NCBI GenBank assembly: GCA_947568835.1
Contig: OX387602.1
Span: 18,341,021-18,405,020 of the forward strand
Reading direction: 5' to 3'
Source of the DNA: Protonemura montana
Lineage: Eukaryota > Arthropoda > Insecta > Plecoptera > Nemouridae
Length of the DNA stretch: 64,000 nucleotides
Made by a program: the position numbers and the translations under genes. Under the pieces are notes generated by a model. It searched no databases. It was not told the origin of the DNA and worked only from the letters and a program-made list of their open reading frames with translations. Position 1 is the first letter of the stretch, and every line of letters starts with the position of its first letter. Positions 27,101 to 39,028 of the stretch are shown here, piece by piece.

Positions 27101-30100
27101 ATATATCAATGTGTAACTGCAACAGAGTTGCAATTGCATTTTCGGTCTCCCTCTGAGCCTCTAAAGCTTGCTACATTCAATTCCTGGCATATTTAAACAA
27201 ATACCACAATGCGAGGATCATAAGATTATTTTCACTTCTTGTGCGCTGCTCCTTGGCCTTCTTTTTAATGTCGACCACTTTCGGTTATTGATTGCCTTGC
27301 TTGATTGATGCTCGCAGTTGTAAATAAAAATATTGCAAAGTGTGGACAACATGTCTCCTAAGTAATAGGTAGGTCATAATTTGAACCAAGATTACAAACA
27401 TGCGATCGATGACGAGAAATGTAAGCACTTGCGCGAGGTTGACTGATGATCACTGTAACATATTGTGCGAATCGTCGCAGGTGTACAGGTACTAGGTATT
27501 GTGGCTTGATCAAACTAGTGGCAGGGACATGATTTTATTTCTGAAAGGAACCGAGCATGATTGATGTGATGTCAAGCGTTCTGCACAGATGTATAGAGAG
27601 GTTAAGGAGCAAGACAGACAAAAGTTTAGCTATCCAAGCAGCACAAAAGGTCATAAAAATCAGGCACAGACAATTTGGAGAACGGCATATGTTGGTATTT
27701 CATAGTCACCATCAATAAAAGCACAAAGTAACTTATGCAGATGTAATTTTAGAAATTGTATTTGCTTCAAAGTAAGTCAATTGAGAAATCAACAAGTGCA
27801 CATCAACAAGTCTACAACAATTCGTAAACGAATTGTTGCCCTGTTCACGTAGGTAAACACGAAAAGTAGCAGAACACAAGTCAGCATTAATGCCATTGCC
27901 GGCGCGTTTATACGACAGGCTAAAATAGCAATTACCAATTGTAATGAAAAATAAAGCAAAGCGTGAATATAGCCAGGTCATTGCCATATACCGCCACGAC
28001 CTGACCCACATCGAACGCTATAATTGTCTTTTGATATGGTGATACTACGCAGTAGGTTCTAAAGGTACGTAAGATGGCAATAGCCTCTCTCGCCGAATGA
28101 AGTCGCAGATTCCGGTGCAGCAGACGCTACCTCTTTGCTAGAAACTCTGCTTTCTCAGACGTCGCCTCTCGGCAGTGTCGACCACCTTTGCACTGCCAGC
28201 GGAAATTCCTTGCAGTTCACCGGCAATCCAGAAGAAGACACATTTGAATAGACACTGTCCTTCCTCCAAGCCTTTGTTCAGTCACGTTTTAAAAAATTAG
28301 CCATAATAACGGCATCATTTCGAAGAAAGGGGGCAATTAGGTTCCAAAGATTACACAACCAAGTTAATTTCGTTGATTGATTTGGCCATTGAAACAATCT
28401 TTGATTGCAACATTAACAGTAACACAGTGACAAATGTTCATGACCTCTCAAAATGTCCTAATTAAAACTTGAATGTTGGCTTTGTGAGGAAAATTACCAT
28501 CAATCAGAATATATCGTTGATCAGTTTATGCATAGAAAGAATGGAGAGTCAGACATGCAACGCACGCATGCATAGACCAATGTCTATTGTGTGCTTTACA
28601 GTTGCCAGCATAGCATCACATCTAAATTAGCAAGAGATCGATTTATGCTCGATTTGATTTGCCTAGAAGTTGTTTTATGGCCAATGCTAATGGGGGTTGG
28701 ATTTAACGACTTCTGTGCACGACACAGACTTCTTGGCGTCTATACCTAAGAGTATTCACGTCTGTAGGTAACCGTGCACCTCAGAAAACTTCCCCGACGT
28801 GAGCAATCATATGACAAAGGCGGCTTCCCCAAGATTTCCCTGGGCGGAAATCAAGAAAGCGCAATAACTCTACTCGGGTATATTGTAGAGATATAGACCA
28901 TGCTTGGCGACGGCATTTGTCTTTGTCGGAAAGTCTGCGAGATGAAATAGGTAACTTTCGATTGTAGGCACGCAGTCCCGTGCGTAGGTATCAATGACGC
29001 GGAACCGATCTAAATGCGTACCACTCCGCCTGCATGTGACTTGCCCCCACATTTCAGAATAGCTCTCGAAGATTGAAAGGTTTAGCCGATTCCAATTCAC
29101 GAAATGAGAAGGCGGTGGATTCAAATTTAGCATACTTTAGATAAGATCCCAAAAGCTTGTAAATACAAATAGATAAAGCTGTGGGGGCGACGTCTTGGTA
29201 ATCAACACTACGTCACCATAGGTAATGTCAGTGACCTACCTTAACATTCGACGCAAAAGCGCTAAACAAGTTTGGCTTGTGATAAAAATATATCTGTGTG
29301 TCTGCAGTCAGCAGCCTTGGCTCATGGACCTCCAGGCACACCACACTTGCAGTCTGCATTTGACATACTGTAGGTCATAGCTGGAGGAAGTGGCCAATAA
29401 GACACAAATCCGGTGTGCACGTGATCGAGCAATTCGAGCAAAATCGATTCAATTAACGATTAACGAGATTTGATTAGATGATAGTAATCGTGTTTGTCGG
29501 CCGGGCGCACGAGACGTAACAAATGTGTTCGGCAATGAAATGGAATAATAGGAAATAATTATCAGTAGTTATTTTGAATCATTGTCCAGTCGTCGGAGTG
29601 GTCGTTGGCTTCAGTTTTCTATCCGGATATTTGCAATCGTCGTTAATGTATGCGGCGCACTTACAAGTGAACATTGTCATTAAACAACATGCGATTCACC
29701 AAAGTAAACCAAACAATTTGATTTTTTATGCAAATTTAAGCTTGTAAGGAAAAGACCGTGGACGTAGGTAGACACATGGCAAGCACAGAGAAACGAGCTA
29801 TAACGACAACCCACGGTGAGCTAAGAAAATCCAGTTCAAAGCGATGTCTGACGAGCATTACATTTTTCCTCAAAAGCTCGACCAATGGGAAACCACGTGA
29901 TTCATATTCGTGCTGAAGAAATTACCAAGTTTTCTCCGTGTCCTAAAACAATGTACACATTGGTTTGCTGAACTGGTTGCTCCTCGTACCACGTGAACAT
30001 GATCACCGGACAATGGACTTGGCACATGGTTTTTGGTAAATACTAAATGCCAAGTTGATAAGCCAAATCTAAGTCGTTATAGAGCTCTCTCTAGCACAGG

Positions 30101-33100
30101 GCTTACATTGACATTTCCAGTCGTATTTTGAACGGATCATTATTGCTGACTAAGTGTGGAGTGGTCTGGAGTGGACTGTGGTGCCGAGGGCATTACAAAC
30201 ACAAACGCATGAGATACAATGGCGTCTCGAGGGCATGACGAGGGTACATAGAGCTCATGGGTAAATAGCAGCAGCAGTAACTTGAGTAAACCTATCAATG
30301 AACACGAGACGCGACGCGTTTGTACAGGAATATTACTTCAGGTACGTGGACGGGCATAGGTCCTTTGGAGTTGTTGGTAAGTGGGAACAATTATGGCTGC
30401 TGTGGGCCTTGGGGGGAGTATAGCACACAGCCAGCTCAGACATGCCACAAAAAATTACCAACTTCAAAAATAGCTATCAATGTGAAATATTATTAGCATA
30501 GCCACTATCTGCTCTTGCGTAATTGGCAAGCTCGTAAACCAATCTGACCATTTCAGTATTCTACACCTGCACAGTTGGCAGAAACAAACTGGCGGTATGG
30601 AAAGCCCGGACAGAGATGATACTCTCGGACCAACAACTCTGTACTCTTCTTAGAGTACAGAGTCTGTGCCGTGCAAGGTAGGTGGTAGGTACAGCTGTAC
30701 TTACAGTGTACACAGACCAATTTACGTCACAGCGCACTTGTCATGCACGTGTCAACTTGAGTGACGGCTGCGCGATCGTCGCTAGCGTCATTGAGGACGC
30801 ACTCGCGACAAGTGAACGAAAAGCACACATGTGTGCGTGAACGAAGAATCAAGTTCATGGGATTTGACTTGGCGGCACTCGAACAGGAAGCGAGTCATGT
30901 TTTTTTGAGTCAACCCCGGACCATAGCGGTTATGTAGCCGGTGTTTTATATGCACTTAATTAAATAGGGAGCGCGGAAAGCCAATTATTTTCTTTCCTAC
31001 ATTAAATGACATAACAGTTTTCATCAAAACTGAATGCTTTGTTAACTCTTATTAAATCGGTAACGCCCTGTTAAAAGGCGTGTGGCGTGCTAAGAACCCG
31101 GTACTGAAACGAAAATCGCAAGGACAATTATATATTGGCAGTCATGATCTTGTCGTTCAATCACGCGAATCGTGCATGCAATCTTTATGATTCCAATCCA
31201 ATGACAGAATATTGCTCATAACTTCACGTTTATAAATTCTAATAACAGGGCGGATCCGAGCCAACAGCTGACTCATTTCAGTCGCGACAAGCACCAGCTA
31301 CAGATTTTTTTTAGACTTGTAGGAAAACACTAATAGGCAACTTTTGTGACACCTATGTGTTGCTGAAGACACGAACGCATTCGTACTAGGGATTGTTTGG
31401 CAGTTGAAAACATCTTATGACACGCCAAGTAAGTAATGTAAACTGTTGTAAGTGCTTGCCAAACACAAACAAGACCGGCAGCGGCACGCAGCGCTGGGAT
31501 CCTATCTAGATCTGATCCTATCGCAGCAGACCCTCCTCTTGCAGCCTCCTCCATGCTGGGAATGTGATATTAGTGCAGCTATTGATTAGCGGCTACTGCG
31601 AGGAATATATCTGCTGATCGCTCTGCACCAGGCACCACGTATTACGACACCTCTATTTCGACGCCTACCGACGTAGCATAAGCCCGGGGCGCCACGATGA
31701 AAACTGAAAAGCATGCGACTACAGGCATGAAAAGCCTACCGGAGTGCACTAAGCAAAGGATAAAACTTAGCCGGGTGGGTGCTGCCCTCAGGGAAAAGAC
31801 AATATTATTTCTCGTGATATTGTGTCAATAATCAATATTCATCAGCATAGCGTGGAAAGACCGGCTACAGCCGGCTTCAGCCGGATGGATTTTATCGAAT
31901 GTTATTGTATCGGCACAAATAGAGGCACCGGAAACCGTATCGAGAATGGAATGAAAGCGCACACTTGGTTGGGGATCCGGGGAGTGTATGTTCACTTTGG
32001 GCGGTGTAGGAGCGAGTGGCACTGGCATGCATGACTGTGAAGGACAGACAGCAAAAGTTTCGAGGAATGTTTGTTCCGGCATGACTTCTTCGTGCCGGAT
32101 CCAATTTCGCGCTGGAATCCTTTTTTTTTAAGATTGATACCGCTCACCAGAGGATTTTGTTTTGGATTCTTTAGCTGTCCAAGTCTGAAACGGCACGAGG
32201 AAGAACCGCTAAATAGTTTACAAAAATAGAATCTCCATGTGCATTGTTTTGTTTTGTATGACCTACACTTGTTTCTATACCTTACAGTTATAACAAAAAC
32301 TAAGAAAACATCCGCATATTTCACATTCAAATTTACCAACAATACTCACTGTAATTCTTAAGGTCCTATTATTAGCGCGTTTCTACGAATCACCGTCCGA
32401 ACCAGAATAGCTGCACACGTCAATGGGTTTCGAAAATCGATTAAAAATGACAAAACCCCAGCATTGCAATATCGCCTACAGCTCCAAGAACTCTCGAAAT
32501 GGACCTCGACTTTTAAAGTAGTAAATCGATCAAAGATGAGCCAATTCCTTGAAGATCAGGCACCATCTTGCGATCGGCAAACTATCGAACCATTTCTGCT
32601 GTCACGGACGAATTGGCAGATAGCAGCAATCTTTAGATCAGATTGGATCACTACATGAGATCAGCTCCTCAGTCCCACTCCGCAGCATCCGATGTCGACG
32701 GCGCTCTGGGCGAGGCCGTTGTACCACAAGTTCATTGAAACCAAGGCCGTCACTCTCACAATGGTCAGTCCGCACTCCTTGCAACGCAGCGTTTTACCGT
32801 GATCCTTGCCTGGGCTGGCGGCAGGGCAGGCCATGGTACAAGCGGAGGCTCGTGCTCTGAATGCGGGCTAGAATCAAGAATCCGCAGAAAAAGCCAGCTC
32901 AAGGCTTTCGAATGAGTCCTTCCTTGAACCCGTGTCCGTCTCGGTGCCCCTGGCGTCTGGTCGGACGCCGGACGGTCAGCGGCGTCTCGGCACGGAGGAA
33001 ATGCCTTTCTTATGGCTTTGTCTCAAGTCTCGAAGCTCCGAGACGACAGACACCGATACGGCTAGGTTTACTCGGCGCAATTTACTGTTACATACTGTTA

Positions 33101-36100
33101 TCCTGTAGACGCGGTCGTAGACGCAGCCTCCTCAATTAAATGCAGATAAGCCATAAGACGGGGCATTGAGGCGTGAGATCCACAGGAGACGAAATGTACG
33201 CGTCTACGTGGGAAGATATCAACTTCGGAAAGGCGAATGGATCTGAGAGATCTGAGAGAATTGCCGAACACAGAAATCTATTGAAGCGATCAGCAGACTC
33301 CTAGGGCCTCCTGTGGCTTCTCTAAGATAACATGACATTTTCAGGAATACAACAAAATAGCGAAGTACATGTCGTAGTTACTCATTGTCCTAGGTGTTTA
33401 ATTCAATATTTGCAAGGAACAACGTAAGAAGTATTGGATACAGGAACAGCGTTACATTGGTGACATTTTCTAGTACGAGCACAATAACCTATTCCATAGT
33501 CTCATATCTAATTAATCACAGCCTTGATCTCCAAGCGTCGTTATCAAAAGCAAAGGAAGTGACAAAGGAAAGTCTTTTATGGCTCCGATGACAAGTGTGC
33601 GCCGAAAGTCAGGGTCATGTAATTGGTTTAATAGCTAAAAAATTACAAACAACTTTCAACAAATACGAGCAAACAGAGCGATAGCTCTTGTCAAATGTAA
33701 ACAACAGCCTACAGGCTTTTGTCACACGATGCCTGAGGCAAAGTGGTCCTAGTTGGAAGTAATTGAAATAATGTGCACATGCGATCAGATTGCTGAAATT
33801 AACACAGGGTTTCCCGGGCATGCATATTTGCGTAGTTAAGATTCCTTTGGTCGTTACGGTTATAAGAAACATCGCTCCACAATTGCAATCTTCGACTGTT
33901 TGGCCTAGGTAGCTCAGGGGTAGAGGTCTGGAATTTAATGAATTTAATCAATTTTCCTGGAAATTTTTTCTTTTTGCGTTCGCGAAATGAGCTTGAAAAA
34001 CAACATAATTTTTCTAAGATAACTAGCTTTACGATGACTCACCGTCATGAAGCAAATTGAGATCGATATACGATTTAAGGAATGCTCGAGGAGCCGGGAA
34101 CCTCAGGGTCAGGAGAAGTAGACCCATAGATCAGGACAGTCTGTAAGCCTTGTTTCTCGACCGCTACCCTCCTAGCTCGTAGACCTACACACCACTACTA
34201 CTAATAAGTTCAATCGAACTATAAACAAAGCTTATCGCAGAATTATGCAATTATTATCACCATGATCAGCGAAGCCACCTGTCGATACAGGTAGCATTGG
34301 ACTTTATGACTCAAATTTATTAGAACAACTATTTTTTCATATTTTTTTTTTTTTGTGGATTAAAGATAAAACTAGGCTATGTGAGGTTATCAACGTTTAT
34401 GTGATCGCTTGGTATGAGAACGTCTTTCCCTAGTCGAATGTGGATTGTTTCCTATGGCCTCTTCCCCTCCCAGACCGTTGTAAATGTACGCTGAGAATCA
34501 TAGCAATGCAAGTATAATGAAGTGGAAAATTACGATGATAGGAGCGGAGAATTGGATCAAAAAAGATATACAATGCCATTGCGAGCGTAAAGGTAATCCG
34601 ATTCAGTCAGTTTTGGTTGCACAGATCAGAAAGAAAAAATGTAACAATCGAATTGACGCGCGTACTGTTGAAAATCTATTACACTACTTTCTCACGACAC
34701 TTTCTCAGGGAAGTTGAAGGTATATTGGAACTGTTTCACCGATTGTATCCAAATCAATCGTGCCAGTTAAAACTATCAATATCTAGCGCTCGAAATTATC
34801 GCTGCGCTGACTTGTTAAAGCAAGTGTCACTTTAAATGTTCTCACAAAAAATCGGAAAGTTGGCGAAAGTGCGGACAAACACTAGGAGTTTGTTTCGTGT
34901 AAATACGTTATTAAATGAAACCAAATAAATCGTATTGTGTGCGCTGTAAGGTTTGTGACACCTAGCCTGGCTCCAAACCGTAAGTCACTATGGTTTTCCC
35001 CCAAATTGATTTGACCAACCCCTCTAACAGCCAGCCATGACGAATTCGCGTTGCTCCATGACCCGTACAACCTCTCCATCTGATTTATTTCTAATTGCAA
35101 TTTTACCGAACCCTACCTAACCAGTCCTGGCACCTTTGAGAAAGGCTAGTTGGGAATTTCCGCGCGCTGTATTTCCTTGCGAGTCCAACGCCCACAATAT
35201 TTAGTTGGAACATTGCAATAGTAATATCCTTTTCATCATCTTTAGGAGTGTGTTTTCCACGCTGGCGCCTTCGCGAAATGTCCGACTGATTATGCCAAAC
35301 CGGCAAAAAGGTGAGTCGCCTGCAGTGATGGAGTCATCAGTCTTAGGGCCAGCTAGAAGTCGATGTTCTAGTATGGTTCTAGTTAGGGTGCCCACGAGAA
35401 TAAGCAATAGGGGCCATCTTGAAAAGAAAACGCTCTAGATCTACAACCTACAACTTTTCCACAAGTCATTCAACTCATCAGTCAATTCATCAGTTTCAAA
35501 TCCGCTAGTCCGCACGTCCACCACTAGGGGATATATTTGACTTGGCAAAAAACCCGAACCTTCTCAAGATTATTTTAGGATCACGTGACCATAAGTACCG
35601 TCGGCTTATCAAACGGCGACAAAGTGCCTGTGTGCACGGGGCAGTCACCGGCGTAGCACGCAGCCATCACGTGTGCTGCACGCGCAGCCCGGCGCAGCCA
35701 GATTCCGGCCGGTAGGCTAGACACTGGTCACCGGACACCCACGGTCGCGGTCGCAGCCTGCTTTTATGAGCATGCTGTTTCCCACAAACACATAGACACG
35801 TGTATTACAGGTTCACTCGGGGTACTTGGTGGCTGGCTGAATGTTGTGTGGAAATGTATATCCCCGTAGTAACCTACTATACTCTCTCTTATCGGACCAG
35901 TGTGTGTTGCTGTAAGAAAAGGTGGGCATACGCTGATTTTCTGCCAACCGTGAGGGGGTGGGGGAGGGTTGGGGAGGTGGGAGGTGAGAGGTGGGAGGTG
36001 GGAAAGAATCAAAATATTCACAACTGTTTCTGTCCTTTAAAATGACAACTCCAAATTTCTAATCAATTTGCGTTTTTCATTCTTGGGGTTCGTTTTCGGC

Positions 36101-39028
36101 TAATAGAGTTAATCTTCAATTCCTTGTGTTGTAATACAAGTTATACTTAATCTCAAATGTGAGTTAAAAATTGTACAGCGAACTCGCCAAGTTTGCCGTA
36201 TTCTAGCATATTTCTTAAATTAAAATATGGGTGTACGGTCATTTAAAAATGAAGTGTGGGTCTACACTCTACATTGTACATCCGCGTAAACCAGGTAATA
36301 CACCACTGCCCATGACCTATCGGTTTAGAGGGCGTTCAACTTTTCAATAGGCAATATGAGGAGGGTTCTCGTTCGATTCATGTTCATCAAGCTAGGTGTC
36401 AACATTTCAACCCCCCTCGACTAGGCCTTGTAAGCTGTCTTGCCAAAGCACGGAGTACCTATCCATCCATACCCTCTCTCAACTGGTAAACACGTCCTCG
36501 GTAGAAGATCCATTTGACAAAGCAAATCAAAAATACATTTTGTGCGTTTTACATAATTCAGAGACAAAAATTGCATCCTAATAATGAGTGCTAAGAAGGG
36601 GTCATTGTAGGACGGGGTTAAAACTAGCTGCAAATCTAACTGATTTTAAGAAGGACCCTCACAATTCTCAAGTGAAAATAAATGGAACAATTGGTTTTAG
36701 AACATTTTGTTCTAAAATTGCTTCTTGCGATAGCATAAACGGCAGAGAAAGTTACTTTTACGAAATGTTTGCAAAAATTCTGACAGTGTCACCAGACCGT
36801 TGGCTTCTAACAGATTTTTATCCATTTTTACTTCATGGAAACACCGACGCACTAAACCGTCAAATTCCGCAAAATTCTTCGTGTTTCGACAATTCGACCC
36901 GGCAAAAGTAAAACTAGGCTGCCAGACATTATTTTAGCTAGACGGACCAAGCATTTGATCATCGATTTGCATCGATCATCATCATCAGCATTTGAGCATT
37001 CGATTTGAGAGCATTGCAGCGCAGTCCTGAAGCAAAGCAAATTTAAGTTGGGCTGCAGTTCTACTTGCAAAGATCTGATGAGGTTGTCGTCAATTAAATC
37101 GATGTCAAGGGACACGGGACTCCCCACCCATCTATCAATTCACATCCCCTATCATTATCGAAATTAAAATACATAAACCCCTATTTTTATCGATAGGTCA
37201 AAGGAAGGAAATCCCCGATTCAAAACAAAGGCATTTCTTTTCATATCGTTGTTAAAAAATTAAATTATGTTGATAAAGGCGTTAGACTCCTTCATTAATC
37301 TGTACTAGGTTTTTGTTTGGAGAAGGTCATGCGGCATGTCGCCTGACTATAAAAGGAATCTTTTGTTGTTTATTTTAACTAGATCCAATCCCCGAACATT
37401 GGATTCAATGTCAACCCGTCAAGGTCGGGGCGTCGGACCAGTGGACGGGGGTCAGAGTTGGGATTCCACGCCCAGGCGCCGGAAAATGCTGCTGTTATCG
37501 TGGAAAAGTACAAAAGGAAAGCTCGTGTCGTCATTTCGGTGGAAGCGTTGCGTGTGGCTTTGCGACTTATCATTTCAGAAATTGATCGATTAGTATAAGC
37601 ATATCGAAGACAGGAGAACAGATGACGACTGACGGCATAAATTTGAGGAATGACCTTGTCGCGTGTCGACAGTTCGAAATAGAGCGAAGAAGCGAAGGCG
37701 TTTTCATTTTCTTGGGCCCAAAAATGGGCTGTCAGTCAGAAAGGGTGCTAGTTTTTGAAGATTTTTGGGTGAAATTGACAGTGAAAAAAAAAACTGGTAT
37801 TAATTATAGTTAGAGCGACTTGGTGTCAATTGGATCGAGATATAAAGCTGAACATCTATGAACATAACATGTGGCTAGCCTGCCCAGTTGAAATATAATT
37901 TCAGAAAAAAAAACTCTGGTTTCACTATCAATCATATTTCTTGCTTAGCTTCGTACCCTTTTCTTAAATCGATACCAGGTCGTAGATGTCCCGGCATTTT
38001 TAAAAGAACTTCTATCAATTTCCGTCCGTGAAATTCAATCAACGGCCCGATTCAGGCCTACGCGCGAGGTAAGAATAATTCGTCGGAGGGGCGTGGGAAA
38101 GGACCTATAATATAATAGTCAAGCGTCAGCAATAACCTTCCGTATAAACCGTAAAGCGCGGCATTGGTATGCACCGAGCCACACTTATGTAAGCCACCGG
38201 TCAGGCATCAATATGTAAATCATAAAATAAGCAACTATACTATCAAGTAAATCAAACGAGCTGTCGCGTACAAGTGACAAATATATCAATCCAATCTATT
38301 GCAGTATGTGACTGCATTCCGCTGTCTTTCCCTGGTTTATACGTGGTTAAAAAAACATGTAATACCTGTGCTAACGACGTCATTAGATTTCCACAATTTA
38401 TTTTTATATCCATCATCGTTCAGACGTCGCTCAGCGAGTTATTTGCTGATTTAGTCAATTTGTACATCAGCCAAGCCAAGCACTTAATGAAATGTAAGAT
38501 CATGTATTATGTACATATCGTAGAATAAGATATTAACAAAAAATTCATAAGACAATGTAAAAATACGGAGAAAGAAATGTAAATCTTAATATTATAAAAC
38601 ATCTCGAATTTAAGAAGGTGCCCAGTTTCAATAATAGACTGTTAAAATGTCAGCAGATAAAAATAGCCACCTTGCCAAAGAGCACGAGACTTTTGGCCTG
38701 TTTTATTTATTTGATAAAAAAATATGCTCAAAATAGCAAAATTGCCTTCTAGTTGAATTTTAGGGCAGTTTAGTTATTTTTTCTACCACAGACATAATCT
38801 TAAACTAGTTAATTGCCATTTTTTTTTTTTAGCTTTATGACATGCAAAGCCGTTTTTCTAGTGATTGATAAAAGATAAAGACTAACCCCTGTTCGTGGCT
38901 GAGAAGCGTCGCTCGTTTAAGTTGTTGCTGTTGATATTCTTCGTGCTCCTGGCGAAGTCGGGATCGTCTTCGTCGAAAGCGATCTCGTCCTCAAACTCGG
39001 TGAGATTGTTGTTCAATGCTTCCATCAT
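9160..39028 (-). CDS. pino: Protein pinocchio (complete coding set proposed; 28-kb intron)
   Basis: Exons on the minus strand: 38887-39028, 11005-11032 (28-nt microexon, proposed), 10365-10508, 9695-9824 and 9160-9306. They sum to 591 nt, or 196 residues, with all phases closed. The N-terminus is acidic ([16 protein letters not shown]), followed by a Ser/Asn-rich linker and the conserved core: [20 protein letters not shown], then [18 protein letters not shown], then [13 protein letters not shown]. The repeated CxxC pairs suggest zinc binding. Pinocchio is a small conserved insect protein first found through an odour-response mutant in Drosophila; its biochemistry is unknown. The three 3' exons are secure by family resemblance. 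The distant first exon and the microexon are assigned by phase, orientation and absence of any other gene between, so they are less sure. A tandem NAG acceptor at exon 10365-10508 may add or drop one serine. Confidence 0.8.
10923..10965 (+). other. GGC-rich block flanked by plus-strand splice signals
   Basis: A (GGC/GAC)-rich 43-nt block is preceded by ATAATTGCAG and followed by GTAAGTAGAG, a strong acceptor and donor on the plus strand, opposite to pino. All three frames are open (poly-Gly, poly-Ala or poly-Arg). No plus-strand gene is known here, so it could be an exon of an antisense transcript or chance around a trinucleotide repeat. Confidence 0.3.
11005..11032 (-). CDS. pino: Proposed 28-nt coding microexon of pino
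   Basis: On the minus strand this block is bounded by an AG acceptor (CCGTCAG) and a good donor (CGCAG then GTAATTAC). Exon 38887-39028 ends with one spare base and exon 10365-10508 needs two; a 28-nt exon entered after one base and left with two fits exactly. It encodes ELLNRDRHR between [10 protein letters not shown] and [12 protein letters not shown]. The polypyrimidine tract is weak. This is an inference from phase and splice signals, not from a known homologous exon. Confidence 0.5.
11640..11676. repeat. GGC/GAC trinucleotide-hexanucleotide tract
   Basis: An imperfect run of GGCGGAGACGGCGGCGACGG type, close in sequence to the block at 10923-10965. It sits in a CpG-rich islet extending to about 11900. 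Confidence 0.6.
12172..12190 (+). repeat. Poly-G tract (19 G)
   Basis: An uninterrupted run of 19 G, preceded by GGGT. It is prone to length error in sequencing and can form G-quadruplex structure. Confidence 0.85.
18971..19054. repeat. ACAATATAT minisatellite with TATATG tail
   Basis: About five near-identical copies of a CAATATATA-type unit, followed by a TATATG/TA-rich stretch. It is very AT-rich with no coding sense. Confidence 0.8.
20195..20242. repeat. GACGCC hexamer repeat
   Basis: CGACGCCGACGCCGACGCCG-type tandem hexamers (about four units) in a short CpG-rich islet. The same hexamer recurs near 14967 and 21391-21441. Confidence 0.75.
20800..21176 (+). mobile_element. 5S-rRNA-derived SINE-like element (SINE3-like)
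   Basis: The head (20831-20908) is clearly derived from 5S rRNA and keeps the Pol III internal promoter. Next comes a body with a predicted hairpin: arms GAGGTTGG and CCAACCTC, inner arms AATGAAAGTT and AACTTCATT, at about 20936-20993. After that is a region with GGCTACGTGCCGGTACCGGG (21100-21119), then a TCATCATCATT-type tail at about 21151-21176. The order 5S head, body, short-repeat tail is that of SINE3-class elements. Ends are approximate and no target-site duplication was established. It lies antisense within the pino intron. Confidence 0.5.
20831..20908 (+). pseudogene. 5S rRNA-like sequence (A box, C box retained)
   Basis: Contains CATCGGTTCTCATGAGATCA, then CCGAAGTCAAGCAAC (A-box region), then TATTGGATGGGTGACC (C-box region), in the order and approximate spacing of arthropod 5S rRNA. 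The 3' end of a 5S gene (GGGAACACC and its partner for the terminal stem) is missing and the 5' end is poorly matched, so this is not a normal 5S gene. Best read as the promoter head of a SINE or a truncated 5S pseudogene. Confidence 0.75.
22104..22130 (-). other. G-quadruplex-prone tract on minus strand
   Basis: The plus strand reads CCCCTCCCCCTACCCCTCAC and continues with CCCTCCC. The minus strand therefore has five G-runs of three to five separated by one or two bases, a textbook quadruplex pattern. It lies on the transcribed (sense) strand of the pino intron. Confidence 0.6.
25884..25897 (+). repeat. Poly-G tract (14 G)
   Basis: A second long mononucleotide G run in the pino intron, about 13.7 kb from the first. 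Confidence 0.85.
30636..30663. repeat. Perfect 11-bp inverted repeat, 6-nt loop
   Basis: ACTCTGTACTC, then TTCTTA, then GAGTACAGAGT: a perfect stem-loop. No run of T follows to suggest a Pol III terminator. Function unknown. Confidence 0.7.
32661..32834 (-). CDS. Candidate small ORF, 57 codons, CxxC-containing
   Basis: The start lies in an ACCATGG context, the optimal eukaryotic form. The frame runs [20 protein letters not shown] and continues to a TGA with mostly G/C third positions. It contains one CxxC and a late CC pair. An acceptor-like CCCGCATTCAG lies about 26 nt upstream of the ATG. No family is recognised. It may be a small gene, an alternative pino first exon or chance in a CpG-rich islet. 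Confidence 0.25.
   Translation of the reverse strand: MACPAASPGKDHGKTLRCKECGLTIVRVTALVSMNLWYNGLAQSAVDIGCCGVGLRS
33903..33931 (+). other. tRNA 5'-half-like fragment
   Basis: GGTAGCTCAGGGGTAGAGG resembles the D arm and A box of a tRNA. No anticodon stem, B box or T arm follows, so it is at most a tRNA fragment or a worn tRNA-derived SINE head. Confidence 0.25.
35951..36003 (+). other. G-rich, quadruplex-prone tract
   Basis: More than ten G-runs of two to five separated by T, A or GT, for example GAGGGGGTGGGGGAGGGTT. Likely polymorphic and structured. Confidence 0.65.
36588..36911 (+). other. Unrecognised 107-codon ORF
   Basis: The frame includes [20 protein letters not shown] and [18 protein letters not shown] and has a protein-like composition. 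I know no family for it, and no clear splice sites or promoter frame it. It may be chance or a remnant. Confidence 0.2.

Larger units (their letters stand above)
11033..38886 (-). other. pino: Large intron of pino
   Basis: About 28 kb without a convincing second gene. Most ORFs here are short and show no family motif. The stretch alternates AT-rich sequence with CpG-rich islets at about 11.2-11.9, 12.2-12.5, 14.75-15.1, 20.15-20.35, 21.35-21.45, 32.6-33.1 and 35.6-35.8 kb. These could be enhancers or alternative promoters. Specific repeats are listed separately. Confidence 0.55.
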
